A stretch of 64,000 nucleotides of DNA, taken from NCBI GenBank assembly GCA_018881555.1, contig JACAXG010000107.1, forward strand, positions 1,268,406 through 1,332,405, in the 5' to 3' direction. This stretch comes from Amblyornis subalaris. Taxonomy: Eukaryota > Chordata > Aves > Passeriformes > Ptilonorhynchidae. The notes below the pieces were generated by a model, which saw only the letters and a list, made by a program, of their open reading frames with translations, was not told the DNA's origin and did no database searches. Positions 46,978 to 59,270 of the stretch are shown piece by piece; the stretch's first letter is position 1; the number at the start of each line of letters is the position of its first letter. The position numbers and the translations under genes are program-made.

Positions 46978-47550
46978 TTAACATTTGCTACATGAAAANC
47001 AGGATGACATTTCCTTTCTTTTAACTTTTTACAGAAATTTGGAGTTTGTTCCCTTTTTGTCACCCATCTGGCAGAATTGTAATTAACAGAATTTTGAGCC
47101 ATGACACTGAATCTGTTAGACAGTCGCACAACCAGGCGAATTTGCAGTGTAATTAATAGATGCAGGGGACATGATCTGTTTAAGATCACAGNGACTTGGA
47201 TGCAGTAGCAACTCAGATAATTCAGGCTGTTCTGCCTTTTTTCTAAATAATGCCCTATTTTAAATAGTGCATCCTCCCATGCGTTCTTTACACTGAAATC
47301 CGTAGCTGTGTCAGGACAGAAAATGCAATGAAAATTTGATTTCATTTCATTCCTGAAATTAGNATCCTGATTGTGATTAGCATCCTGACTTGTGACCAAA
47401 CTTTTAGCATCCTGGTTCATGAAAATGCAGACAAGCTCTTGCAGGTCAAACAGGAATAGTTTGAGAAGTTATTGCCTCTGAGTTGTCATCCTTCAGCTGG
47501 AATGTGCTCTTGCACATCCACGGCTTGCTCAGTGTAACAAATAACATGTA
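46978..47550. other. Unique sequence, no gene seen
   Basis: A 169-codon minus frame (46911-47420) covers this area and runs into the MITE relic. It has no domain and three Ns, so it is taken as chance. Confidence 0.45.
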
Positions 47551-47731
47551 TGAGGCCCTGGCAAAAATTACTCGGAAAAGCTGTGTCTGCCCCATCCCTG
47601 GAAGNGTTGAAGGCCAGGNTGGACAGGGCTTGAAGCAACCTGGTCTAGTGGAGGATGTGCCTGCCCATGGCAGGGGGAGTGGAACGAGATGATCTTTAAG
47701 GTCCATTCCAATCCAAGCCATTCCATGATAA
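47551..47731 (+). mobile_element. CR1 3' terminus fragment
   Basis: From 'tgaggccctggcaaa' through 'ctgccccatccctggaag' and 'ctgcccatggcagggg' to 'gccattccatgata'. Sense orientation. Confidence 0.93.
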
Positions 47732-48716
47732 ATCATCATCTGCTCCTGCACTTCATTCAGACGTGCAGTAACTACCACCTGCTGAGTGCTACTTTTTTNA
47801 TAGGGACAATGTTGTCTTACACCACTTCAGATCAACTTTAANAGCTTTTCTTCCTGCCCTAAACTGTCATGGCATTCTGCCTCCAAAGGCAGGCTGTTTT
47901 CCTTTAAGAGCTTAGGCCATAGCAACCCAATGAAAGGTAAATACCCATAATTTTGCANCTCAGTTCAGGCTTTGTGACCTTGCCAGCTGTGAGCTGAAGA
48001 TATTTGTCAGAATTCTGTGGCTATGTATTTTTCATCAGTTGCAGTAATTTAACAATCGCACAAATCAGTTCAGTATTTTATCCCTAGTTCATTTATTTAT
48101 GACAATTCTGAAGGGAAAACATTAGGTACTGTCCCTGAGATCTCAAATACAATCACATGGAGATTAAGCTGTGCACAAACACATTCATCCTACTGCAAAT
48201 ATATGCCTTTGTTCATAGGGCTCAATCCTAATTTGTGCATAATATTTTCATTAGGACAAAAGTTGGAGAGCCCAGCTTGTAATGAGGGATGGTGTATAGG
48301 CTCTGTGAGAAAAGTAAACAAAACTAAAAACTTGAACTACTTATTCTGGAGGACACTACTGCAAAAAAAGGAAAAAATAAGTCTATCTGATTTATTCAGT
48401 TTAATTTAAGGACTACAACTGAGGGATCTAATTTAAGTTTAGCAGGTTTGGGCTTCCTGTAAGATTCACGTAGAGAAAGGCTCTTCCAAAGTTTGATTTG
48501 GAAGAAATGAAATCCGAGTAATTCTCTAATGAAGAGCACCTCCTGACTTTGAAAACAAGAGGAATATATAACGGCTAAATTCCTGATGTATGGATACCTC
48601 CATTTAATACTTAAAGCTAACACTAGGTGAACTCAGGATCACAGATCAGTCGCAAAGCTAAGGAGAGATTTTTCTGAGAACATCGGTGAACCTTGGTCAA
48701 CATCTATGGAACACAA
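47732..48716. other. Unique sequence, no gene seen
   Basis: No repeat or credible exon was recognised. Confidence 0.5.
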
Positions 48717-49276
48717 GAAGCTCCAGGTGTGGCCTCACCAGTGCTGAGGAGAAGGGCAGGATCACCTCTGTCAACCTGCTGGCAATAGTTTGTCTAATGC
48801 AGCCCAGGAAATCATTAATCTTCTCTGCTGCAAGGGCACCTTTCTGGCTCCTGTTTGACTTGGTTTCCAGCAGGATCCACATGTCCTTTTCCGTCAATCT
48901 GCTTTCCAGCTGAGCTGTGCTGGTGCCTGCTGTGGTTCCTTCCCAGGTGCAGGATTTTGTACTTGCTGAACTCCATGAGGTTCCCATCATCTCTTTTCCC
49001 CAGCCTTTGGGGTCCCTCCAGATGACAGCAGAGTCCTCTGGCATACCAGCCTCTCCTCCTGGTTCTTTATCACCTGCAAACTTGCTGAGGGGGTGCTCTG
49101 TCTCTTCATCCAGACCAGTAACGAAGATGTTAAACAGGACTGGACCCTCTATTGACCCCCAGAGTACACTGGTAGTCACTGGCCTCCAAATTGAATTTTT
49201 GCCACGGATCCCCACTCCCTGAACCTGCCTTCTAGCCAGTTTTCGGCCCATCTCACTGCTCATCCAGCCACACATC
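48717..49276 (-). mobile_element. CR1 ORF2 fragment, C-terminal reverse transcriptase
   Basis: Minus translation gives WRPVTTSVLWGS, GPVLFNIFVTGLDEE, LSKFAGD, then LAAEKINDFLGCIRQTIASR and SALVRPHLE, the order of the CR1 RT palm and thumb. The catalytic motif, normally FADD, reads FAGD here (about residues 85-88 of the open frame), so the first catalytic Asp is lost. Between about residues 110 and 136 the frame is shifted (the expected sequence appears in another frame) and then restored, so the 211-codon open frame is accidental. This is a dead fragment without the 3' UTR. Confidence 0.93.
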
Positions 49277-49287
49277 AACAGCTTAGA

Positions 49288-49326
49288 AACAGAATTGTTT
49301 AGTTGGAAAAGGCCTTCAAAACCTTT
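49288..49326 (-). mobile_element. Possible tiny CR1 3' end fragment
   Basis: 'agaattgtttagttggaaaa' followed by 'ggccttcaaaacc' resembles the inverted CR1 3' terminus. It lies just beyond the ORF2 fragment, so it is either a separate insertion or a rearranged piece. Confidence 0.4.
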
Positions 49327-52300
49327 GTGCACATATAAATGGGGAGTTCTAGTATCAAAATATGGAGAAAGAAAATGAAATTAAATGCCTTTTAACAGAA
49401 ATATTGACTTTGGAAAATAATCAAATATGCATTGCCAGCCTCTCTGATTGGCTGTGAATGTTATGGGACTGCGTTGTTTATATAGTTCATGTGATGAATT
49501 TCTAAATGATCAGCTATAGAGACACGGATAGATACATAATGAACAGATGTGTAAGAGGATTCTGTGATTCTATGAGAGTAGCATAATTACAGAAACCCTC
49601 TCAACCCTCTTAAAAATAATCATCNTATAAGTGGTTTCCTCTTAAAATCAAATGTTTTGAGAGTATATACATGTACTAGATATATGAATATATATATGAA
49701 AATACCATAAAGAGAGCAAAGCTTTTCTCTACTCAGAGTCTCAACTTCAACTTCAGAGGCCTTCTTGCTAAAGTGTTCACTTTTAGCTTTGCTGGTAACT
49801 GAATGTTGGTTTGAGTTGGCCAAAGACCAAGCGCCAAACAGGAAGGAAACTGTTTCAGAAAGGCTGGGTTTGAATCCTGCTCTCTGCTGAGCTTCCCATC
49901 TCCCCGAGCCTGGAAGCAGAGTGTTTCCTGCACAGAATGGCACAGCACAGAGAGCTGGAACAGTGATCTGTAAGAAAATCAGGTACTTGACTGACTTATT
50001 TTGACAGCACTGTGGCAAAAGTGGTGCAAGCAAGGAAGGCTCATTTTTAGACTGAAACAAAGCAGCTTTCAAAAGCTTTCTTCTATAAAAGTAAATAATT
50101 GTTTACATATTATGCTGGTGTGCTAAATGCAAAGTATCATTGTCTTCTTTAAACCCTTTTAACACGTGTAGATCAAGTCAGGGTGTTTCCAGGGTGATGC
50201 TCAGTTTGAGTCGTGTTTTGGAAGTTCCAGCTTTGCTTGTCGCTTTGGTGGGCAAATGTTATCATATACTGAACTCATGTGGCCTCTACTTTTGTCCTCA
50301 GGAGGCTGTAATTCCACTGAGAAGGAAATCCAGCTCATGTTCTAATAGGAAAAATAGAAGAGCAAGAAAGCGAAGCAGCCATGCTTTGAACACCACCAGA
50401 TGCATTAATACAATCAAAAAGCAACTGTGCTTTGGGAAGACCAAGTATTTATTTCTGGAAAGACAAGGACGATTTTCTCTAATTCACTAAATTAAAAAGT
50501 CACCATGAATGATTCCATCAGTTAAAAGCTGCACACAGAAAACCCAAATCCGGCGTAAAAGCCCATGAAAGGCTCCTTTGCTGAGCAACAGTAAAACATT
50601 CACAGTTTTCACCAAAGAAAAGCTTACGGGGTTTTTGAGGAACAGCCTCCCTTATCTCAGCTTCCCAAGATGGGCTGGAGCAGCAGAATTAAGAGTCACT
50701 TTGTGGCCATGNGTGATGGATGGTGTCTGGGTCACACGGCTGCTGCAGCCTGTTGGGCATCAGATGTTACACTCTTATAAATGGCTGAGGCAAAGCAGCA
50801 AGAGGAAAGCTGCCTCGGGGCTTTGTTCTGGCTCCAAAACAGGACCTCAAGGGAGAAAGTTGGGCTCTTCAAGTAAAATAAGGGTTCAGGCGATGGGGAG
50901 AAAGGCTTATTAATACAGAGGGAAACACAGTCACAGAGGCTCTTTGTGAGTGGCCTGCTGGGGGAAAGAAGGTGCCAAGACATCAAGAATGGAAGGGAGA
51001 AAAAATCTGGGGACCCAGAAGGAGCAGGCTGGGATCTGCTGCAGCTCAGCCGCTAAAGAGCCTGAAACCAAGAACCTCTTCCACAGGGAGAGTTTTCTTT
51101 ACAGAAGAGAAAAAAGTAATCATGCAACTCATTTCTGTTGTAAGAAAAACTTGTTCCAGAGCTTACAGAGCTTTCTGGTGCTTTTGGGAAAGCACCCTTG
51201 AGGAAGGAATTAAGCCTCAAACCTCTGTCTGAATCAAGATCCCAGGACAGGGAAAATTCTTTGCCACTTTTTGCCTTAGCACTTTCATCTGCAGAATTTA
51301 TTGGCTGCATAAGGCTGCTGCAAATAGAATTAATTGATGTTTGTACAGTGTTTTGCAAGGGTAGCATTTTATTGTTGCTTATTTGTTTATCTATCAACCC
51401 ATGTTACTCTTTCATCCCAGCAATAATACTCTGCAAATAGTAGATCTCTTCAAAGAGGATAAAATCAGGGTATTGAGGGTAAAAACAGACTACTAATATG
51501 TATTGACCATGAGAAGACTGTCTCCAGACATTCGAATAAAAATGTTAGGGAAATGAAAAAAAAAAAAAGCAATATGGAACACAGTTCAGATCTTAAACAA
51601 AAAGTCATATTGGCATCTTTTTATTTTCACTTAAATCCCTCTCAATTTACCAAAAAACAAAGAAAAGTGTGACAAGGAGTTAATAATACACATTAAAAAT
51701 ATAAGAAAGAACAGAACAGTGACCCAAAGGAAAATGAAACTGCACTGGTCACTGCCAGTGGGGTTTATTTCTCCTAACTATGCTGTCTGCAGGTTTAGTG
51801 TCCAGCCTCCATTCAGTCCCCATCTATGTCAATGGAAGCCCCACTTCGAGGGGTCATTAAGCCCATTTCCTTTAGGCATGATGTGTTTCAGAGGTCCTTG
51901 AGACAGAGCTCTAGATCAAAAGGGTAAGTAGTTCTCAGTGTTTATTGATAAGANTGCATTTCAGCCACACAGAATGTGAATCCGTAGGCAAACTCCAAGA
52001 GAAAATGTTGTGTNTGCTCCCTCTCCCAGTGTTGTGTTGGGGTGGCCGTGGCAGCATCCCGAGGTCAGTGTCAGCCAGATGGATCATCCTGCAATCACAC
52101 AGGAACAGGCAGTGTTTGTAAGCAACCTGAATTCAGCCCAAATTGCCAACATGTTTAATAACGCATAAAATTGTGTCTCAGGAGCTCAGCAGCCTTCAGA
52201 CTCCTTCTGGAGTCACCCAGCTCAGAAGCCATGCAGGAGTCAATACAGGAATTCGATTTCGCATTATTTTTCATTCTTTTCATTATATATTTACTTTTTG

Positions 52301-52329
52301 TTTAAACCTTCTACAATTTTTAAAGGGGT
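49327..52329. other. Unique sequence, no gene recognised
   Basis: Open frames of 110-150 codons (49620-50072 minus, 50140-50490 plus, 50578-50913 plus) have no recognised domain. An A run lies near 51558-51570. A faint MITE-like patch at 51800-51860 ('ccatctatgtcaatggaagc') was not called. Confidence 0.4.
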
Positions 52330-52405
52330 TTTCTTGTTGTTTGTTTGCCTGCTTGGTTTTGGTTTTGTTTTATTGTTTTGTTTGTTTTGTTTNGGTTTCT
52401 TTTTC
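52330..52405. repeat. GTTTT-type low-complexity tract
   Basis: Imperfect GTTTT/GTTTG units with one N at 52393. Confidence 0.85.
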
Positions 52406-52961
52406 TGTGGTTTCTGGAACTGATCAGCGTATTCTGCTGGAGTTTGCAACTGTCCCAAAACAAGAAATGTTACCCCTTTGTATATATTCTGTATTTCCTG
52501 CCTTCAATTAATGGATTGTACTAATATTTGACTACAACAACACAACCAGGGTTTCTACACAAGTGACTGTCTGCTGTGCTCCCAGCTTCCCACTTTAGGA
52601 TTTGATAGTCATGTAGAAGCCTGATATTCTTTGTCACACATCTGTGTCCTTGCTGCCTGCACTGTTTGCTTCCAACCGACTGATCAAGCAACCAAGGTCA
52701 CTTTGTTTCCTGTGTACCCCTGCCCAACCATTAAATGGTTTGAAATTCAATTATTGTGTATTAAAACTCATAATAGGTTGTATTAATAACTGTAATACAA
52801 TTACAATTCTGAGTCAAAGTCAATTAACACCTATGTGACTGTCAGTGGTCCTCCTGCACCATGAGTGTAAAGTTTAGATCCAGATCCTTAGAGGGTCTGG
52901 TAGGNAGGACATGCCTTTTATGGGTTTGTATTGGTTTAGTTTTGCTGCTTATAGCAGCCTC
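52406..52961. other. Unique sequence, no gene seen
   Basis: No repeat or exon was recognised. Confidence 0.5.
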
Positions 52962-53292
52962 CTAGTANCTGAGGTGGACCTACAAGAAAGCTGGAGACGG
53001 ACTTTTTGCAANATCATGTAGTGATAGGACAAGGCGGAATGACTTTAAACNGAAAGAGGGTAGACTAAGATTAGACATTAACAATAAATTCTTTCCTGTG
53101 AGGGTGCAATGCCCCGGCACAGGCTGCCTGGAGAAGCCGTGGCTGCCCCATTCCTGGAATTGTTCAAGTCCAGGCTGGATGGGGCTTGAAGAAACCTGGT
53201 CTAGTGGGACGTGTTCCTGCCCATGGCAGAGAGGGTGGAACTGGATGATCTTTAAGGCCTCTTCCANCACAAGCCATTCTGTGCTTCTGTGG
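52962..53292 (+). mobile_element. CR1 3' fragment
   Basis: From 'ggacctacaagaaagctgg' through 'atgccccggcacaggctgcc' to 'ttctgtgcttctgtgg'. Sense orientation, same subfamily as 20457. Confidence 0.94.
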
Positions 53293-54885
53293 TCAATGGG
53301 GTTAAAACTGTTTGATATATCCCTGAATTAGAGATTTCAGCTTGTTTATTCAANCTTCAGATCATGGTCACAAAATAGATTTAAATTGTTTCATAGTTTT
53401 AAGTAGTGGAGTATTCATTTTAGACTCAACCTCTTCTGATGGCTTGTGGAAAACACTACCAGTTTGTAAGCCATAATGGGAAGAGGGCAGCTGTTAGACT
53501 GTGGAGCTGTTTATTTTTGTTATTTCCAATCATTTGCATGTCATCTAATCCTGTGTCCCTATCAAACAATACTTCTTTCCAGTGTTGTTGGGTGCTTGGT
53601 GCTGTTTCCTAACCCACAGTCCAGGAGCACCAGAAACTGGGCATCATTCTGCTCCTTCAGAAGCAGATGACAAAAATCTGCAGATAATCATTGGCAGTGG
53701 ATTCAGAACCCGTATTTTGTTCCCTACTGATGTTCCGGGATCAAAATCAGTGGAGTCACCTGTTACTTTTAAAATCGACTTCACACACAGCACTTACACT
53801 TGAAAACAAACATTGCTCCTTCCTTACTGTTGTGTTGGGGATTCCCACTGAAACACCAAACTCTCTTTGTTTGGAAAATATAGCAGCAAGATCTGACAGA
53901 AGCACTACCGAGGATGATAGGGGGCCTCGTTTCCTTTTAGATTTGATCTTAGGAAAACAAAGCACATTACAACAATGCAAAAATATCATTCTTCTGACAA
54001 CACGATTTTTTTTTTTCCTGGAAAATTCAGAAGCGTACCAGAAATTTCTAGGTTTTCACATTTCAGCATATAGGTCATAATGTATACAGTAAAGATAAAA
54101 AATGTAGGAAGAAATCAATTCTGTTATCATTTTAAATGTATGGTTCACTACAAGTAAACATATGTTTCTCTTTCTGCTTTTTTGTGCACTGTAATGAAGT
54201 TTTAGGTAATAAAATGTGTTGCCTGAAGATAAGAAGTACTATCTAAAACACATTTCTGTCAATTAAATTGTCTTCTATTACTTCCATTGAAGCTCTAGCG
54301 GACTTCTGATTCGACTGATTTTTAAGAATACTGAAGAACACAAGTCATTTGAATTGGAATGCTCACTGCTAATTTATGGTGTTTAACCACAATGGAAATA
54401 GAACATAATACTTGGGAAATTGCTTTTTATTATGAATAAGTTCTTAGCATTTAACTTATGCTTTTTTATAAAGCTATATCTGCAGGAGAACCTTCCATTT
54501 TAAGTTGTACTGTTTGTCTTCTTATTTGGTGTTTTGTCCCAGTAATTAACTATAAAATTTGCAATGAAATAAGGCTGAAGAACTCTCCTCCCATACATTC
54601 AACTCTCTTTAATGACCTTATTGAGATAAAGCTCAATTCAATACTTAAATGCCGATGAAGTNAAGATGCTTTACAGGTTATAACGAACTAGTACCTATTT
54701 CAATGTACACTGTGGTGAACAAGTGTCTTTGCAAATNTGTAGCTCATGTAATATGTTTACCATAAGCCAACCAGCCTATGCAAATTAAGTGCCATGGACA
54801 TTTGAACCTTGTGCCACATGAACATTTCCAGGCAGTTCAAGTAGCATACACACATTTTTCCTCTAGGTTTAAATTCTCCTCTGAG
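53293..54885. other. Unique sequence, no gene recognised
   Basis: An octamer (ATGCAAAT at 54778-54785) is present. Short frames only (129 codons at 53691-54080, no domain). Confidence 0.45.
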
Positions 54886-54973
54886 GAAAGTGTCCCTCTC
54901 CATGGCAGGAGATTGGAACTGGATGAGCTCCAAGGTCCCTTCAAATCACAAGCCATTTTATGACTCCATGATC
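54886..54973 (+). mobile_element. CR1 3' terminus fragment
   Basis: 'gtgtccctctccatggcagg', then 'ggaactggatgagctccaag' and 'gtcccttcaaatcacaagcc' give the last 90 bases of CR1. Confidence 0.85.
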
Positions 54974-55807
54974 TACATTAAGAAGAAAGGAATCAAAAGT
55001 TCCTGTTCTTTCTATTGGCTATAAAAGAATTCTGCACAGTCACCTCAGGTAAGGACACCTGCACTGGAGCTGTCTGCATTTCCTCAGGCAAAGCCCTTCC
55101 TTGGTTTCTCTCTAAACTGGAGACTGAGCTCTTTTTGGAACAGACAGGATGATTAATTCTACATAGCACTTGTTTTGGGACTAATACCAATTGTAGTTTA
55201 GGATGAATCACCTTTGGAACTGCCTTTTTTAAAATCATCTATAGGTGGAGCCTGGATGGTTGGCTTAGACTGGGTACTTTTTAGACAACTATAATTAAAT
55301 GAAATGAATCTCAGCCTAGAGGACATCGCCTACAGACTCAAAAACACAATGTGCATTTCATGTTTCTGTTGGTGGCAGCAGGTAGCCCAAAGATCAGGAA
55401 GATACAATCCCTTCCCTGCCCTGATTTTGCCTATTACAGTAAAAAAATGGGCAGAGGAGGAAGGAAGAGAGGTGGCGGCAGGCAGGGGAATAAGCAGTAA
55501 AGATACAAAATCGCTCGGGTCTACTGTGACCACCCTCAGTTGCGGCACAATTGCAGCCTGAGGACTGCAACAAAAGCTGTGAATAGTTGCTCTGTCTCTG
55601 TGGCAGCAGATGGTGGGGATTATGGTTCTCTCAAGTGCTGATGGCTTCCCTTGAGCAACACCTTTTTAATTTTTTTTTTATGTTACAGAAATCAGACATT
55701 TATTTTAAGTGTGCAAAAACGTAACCTTCCTTTCAGCTTCGAGGGAAAGGGGCAATGGGATCACCTCATTATCTTGTGTGAATATGACTGGAGGAGATAT
55801 TTGCTAT

Positions 55808-55822
55808 GTATATATATATATA
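55808..55822. repeat. (TA)n microsatellite
   Basis: Seven to eight uninterrupted TA units. Confidence 0.95.
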
Positions 55823-58800
55823 ACAAGTGAATACTAGTTCATATATTCTTTCTCCCTTCTGCTCTCCCTCATTATTTTCCCTGTGCTTTAAAAATAAAGA
55901 TGAATACAGAAAAGTATTTTCCCATTTGTTACTCAGGCTCTCATCATAGATACACAGAAAAAAAAAAGAGTGACATCAAATTTATTTTAGAAGTGATATT
56001 ACAAATGAAGTCTTTACAAATCCTTACTGATACATATAGGAGAGAGATTCTTTTAAAACCTCNTTAAAAAATAGAATATTGCATGCTTAGATTTTACGCA
56101 TCTCGAAGTAAACAGACATCTTGGAGATGTCTAGTTTTCAGAAGACAGAGAACTGTCTATTTTTCATTGGAAAATGAGACTGCTTAAGGCATCTCAGTTT
56201 AGCCCCCTTAGGGTTTCTCTATTTGTATAAGTAAAAATCAAAACCGCAGAACTCACTGGGAAAATCAGGAATGTCTAGAGAAAATGTTAATATTAGAGAT
56301 TCAGCTAATCTAAAATGTTATCAGCCCACAGGATGTGACAGTTTCTGTAAGCTGGGAGTCTTTCCTTTAATCTTTGTGAAAGCAACGCTTTGAAGACAGT
56401 TTAATCAAGATATTGCAAGAGCACTATTTCAGGAATGAGTATAAATTAAAAATTATCCAAAAAGAAAAGTTTGAAAATAACTTGTTGCAAGCTTGGATTG
56501 TAGACAACTATTAAAAAATCATCACTCACGTTATAAAAGTTTATATTTGTTTTTCCTGAAGTTGCTAACTGAAGAGTAGTAACATTGAATTTTAAAAAAT
56601 CACTGAAGGCAACACCAAGGAATAAAGTAGGATGCAAAAACTAAGCATTTTTGTTCTCTTTGCAACTGACAGAGTTATCTAACAGATAACACAACATTAT
56701 CTAACTACCACAAGTTCATGCAGACTCTTTCCTATGAATCACACCAATGGGGCTGAGAGATGATGTAGCATCAAGACCGGCACTGTGATCACATCTGCTC
56801 CCTGCTCTTACCCCTCAATATCCGTTTCCTCCTTTTTTCCCCTTGAAATCCTCAAGCAACCAGTTGCTGAGGCATGGGCCCGGGAGATAATGGTCTTGCC
56901 ATAGTGAATGACTCTTTTCAGCTGAAAATAGTGTAGCCTGCTTGATTCTTCCCACTGCAAACCCATCTTTCTCACAGCAGTGAGAGCTCTGGAGTCGCTA
57001 CACAGCTCAGGGAGTGAGAGACACTGATGCATCCAAGCTGGTGGTCGCTTCAGGCTCTTCCTCTCTGTTGGCTTTTCAATGCTACACCTGAAATGAGACT
57101 CTGAGTAAAAGTGGTAAGGAATCAGAAAAACTGCTGAGTTTGTATTCCCAAGGACTGACAAGATCTTGAAAGGCATNGCAGGAAGAGTGGACCTTGAGTT
57201 TGGCAGTGCAACTGTGACTTCTGGAACATTCAAGCTTCTGTCTCTCCTTCCACTCGTGGGGAACTGTGAGTCTAGAAACCTGCAGGATGGAAAGCTTGGA
57301 ATCATGGCTTTCTAGAACAAGATGTGGGAGAGGGATGTTTTCGCAGCAAGCTATTAAATAAAAATTTTCTGGAGAAAAATTGCTAATTTCAGCTACCAAC
57401 ATTCATGGGTAGGAANAGGGAAAGAGACAGAGGAGTACCTACTGGATGGAGTTGTTTGGAAGACTCCTTGAGCCTTTCTTGGGGCTCAACAGATTTTCAC
57501 ACACTTTTGCCCTAAAAGTTTGATGTATGTGGANTAAAGATAGATGTTCTCACTGTTATTAGGTTATCTACATCAAAAANGATGGCAAATGCGTGCTAGC
57601 CTCTAACATGAAGGCCAGACAGGCTTCTATCCCCCTTTCTCTCTGTACACACAATATTTCCTGTTTCCTTCTGAAATTTTAAATANTNAAAAAATNTGAA
57701 ACTATTTTCCTACCCATTACCTCCAGTACAGAACAAGTTTTCACTGGCCTAAACTGCATTACCATTCTGAGATGCTCTTTATCACTTCCTCTCTCCGTGT
57801 TACTTTGTTTCCTCTTGGTNCTTTGAGCTACTTCAAACTAATTCTATTGAATCCAGAAGTAATCATATAGTTTGGTGAAAATGCAATCATAAAACAATCT
57901 CATTGTAGTTGTTCTATTTTATTCAGAATTTAGTCAATAAATATCCACGCATCCTNTGGGTCACAAAGTTAGCTGTGATCACAGCACTTCTCTCTCAGAG
58001 TTTCTACAGCCCACAACAGACTCCAAATTCTTAATTTAAAACAAAATTGTGCTTATATAGCTCTGGGAAATATCCTTTCTGACTGTGAAAATTGAGGTTA
58101 TTAAAATATTGATTAGATTATGGCTCAAAGACACATACAGCATAAACTTTCCAAAGGGTGTCTATGTAGAGACAAACATCAGTCATCAGTGTAAACTCAG
58201 GATGTCAAGCTCACCTCAGTGTGTGTAGCTGTCCAGCTGTGTTTATGTCTACATCTGAACTGTATGGTCCAGTATGCACCTGAACTTCTTTTATAGTCAC
58301 AGAGAGAACAGGAACTTAAACTACACATTTCATCTGTCTTATTATGGATGTCTACCTCAGGATGAGCGAAGTACCCATTTCTCTCCCAGGTCTCTAAGAG
58401 TCAAGAAGACTTCCACCTAGTTCAGGTGTAGAAAATTACATTGTAGACATTTCAAATTAGGGGAGTGAAAACCTGCCTGAGGTGCCTGAAAGCATGAATG
58501 AATTTTTCTTTACAGCCTCTGTTCTTCAGGAGAAAAATTGTTATCTCCGGCATAGAATAATATTAAATTTCATACATGGAGAACGCAGATATAAAGAATT
58601 AAAGTTGCAGTTCCTGATACTCTAGTTTCTGTGAGGGAAAATCACACAGGAAAGTGCTTCACAGACTTCTATGGGATATCTAGGATCTGAAATCCCAGAC
58701 AGAGACAGCAACTAAACTAAAGCCTTGCCTTGACCTCTTGCTCTACAACTCAGGATATTTTAGCAATGTGATGTACAAGATGTGGTGATCAGCAGGCAAT

Positions 58801-59009
58801 GGGCTGGGAACTAAAACCAGGTAGAAGCAAATGTTAATGGAAAACATGAAAAACTAGTCTTAACTTTTCCATAGTCAATGCTAAAATTAGTTCTTGCCAT
58901 TGAGGAATGCCACCTTGAAATTGCAATGAATAGTTCCATGAAAAAGTTAGTGGTTAATGACAGCCAAAAAGTTAATTGCAAAAGTAATTAAGAATTATTA
59001 GGAAAATAA

Positions 59010-59270
59010 TTTAAAAAGCAATAAAATAGACCCAAATCCCACCATGAAGCACAGTGGAGTCACCCTTCATGCAACATGCAGTAAATGGTTTCACTGTGTG
59101 TGCTCGATTCATAAATTTGAAATGGTTCACAAATTTTGATTGGATACCTCGGGGACAGAGTATTGTTTCTTTCTTTGATGGAAAAAGCTTAAAGGATGAA
59201 GATTGCCACATGAAAATGCATGATATTACATGGAAAATTAATTTGCATATCAATGTAATCTAAAAGTGCT
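59010..59270. promoter_or_regulatory. Candidate conserved non-coding element
   Basis: A compact AT-rich block with few low-complexity runs, an ATTTGCATAT octamer at 59241-59250 directly next to AAAATTAA, and TTTGAT/GATTGG-type motifs. No coding frame fits. The call rests on motif content alone. Confidence 0.2.

Noticed and set aside
46911..47420. 169-codon minus-strand open frame
   Set aside because: Runs into a MITE relic, contains several Ns and matches no domain.
48697..49332. 211-codon minus-strand open frame as a gene
   Set aside because: It is a CR1 ORF2 fragment with a mutated catalytic motif and compensating frameshifts.
56808..57305. 165-codon minus-strand open frame
   Set aside because: No domain, an internal N, no splice context and no compositional sign of coding.
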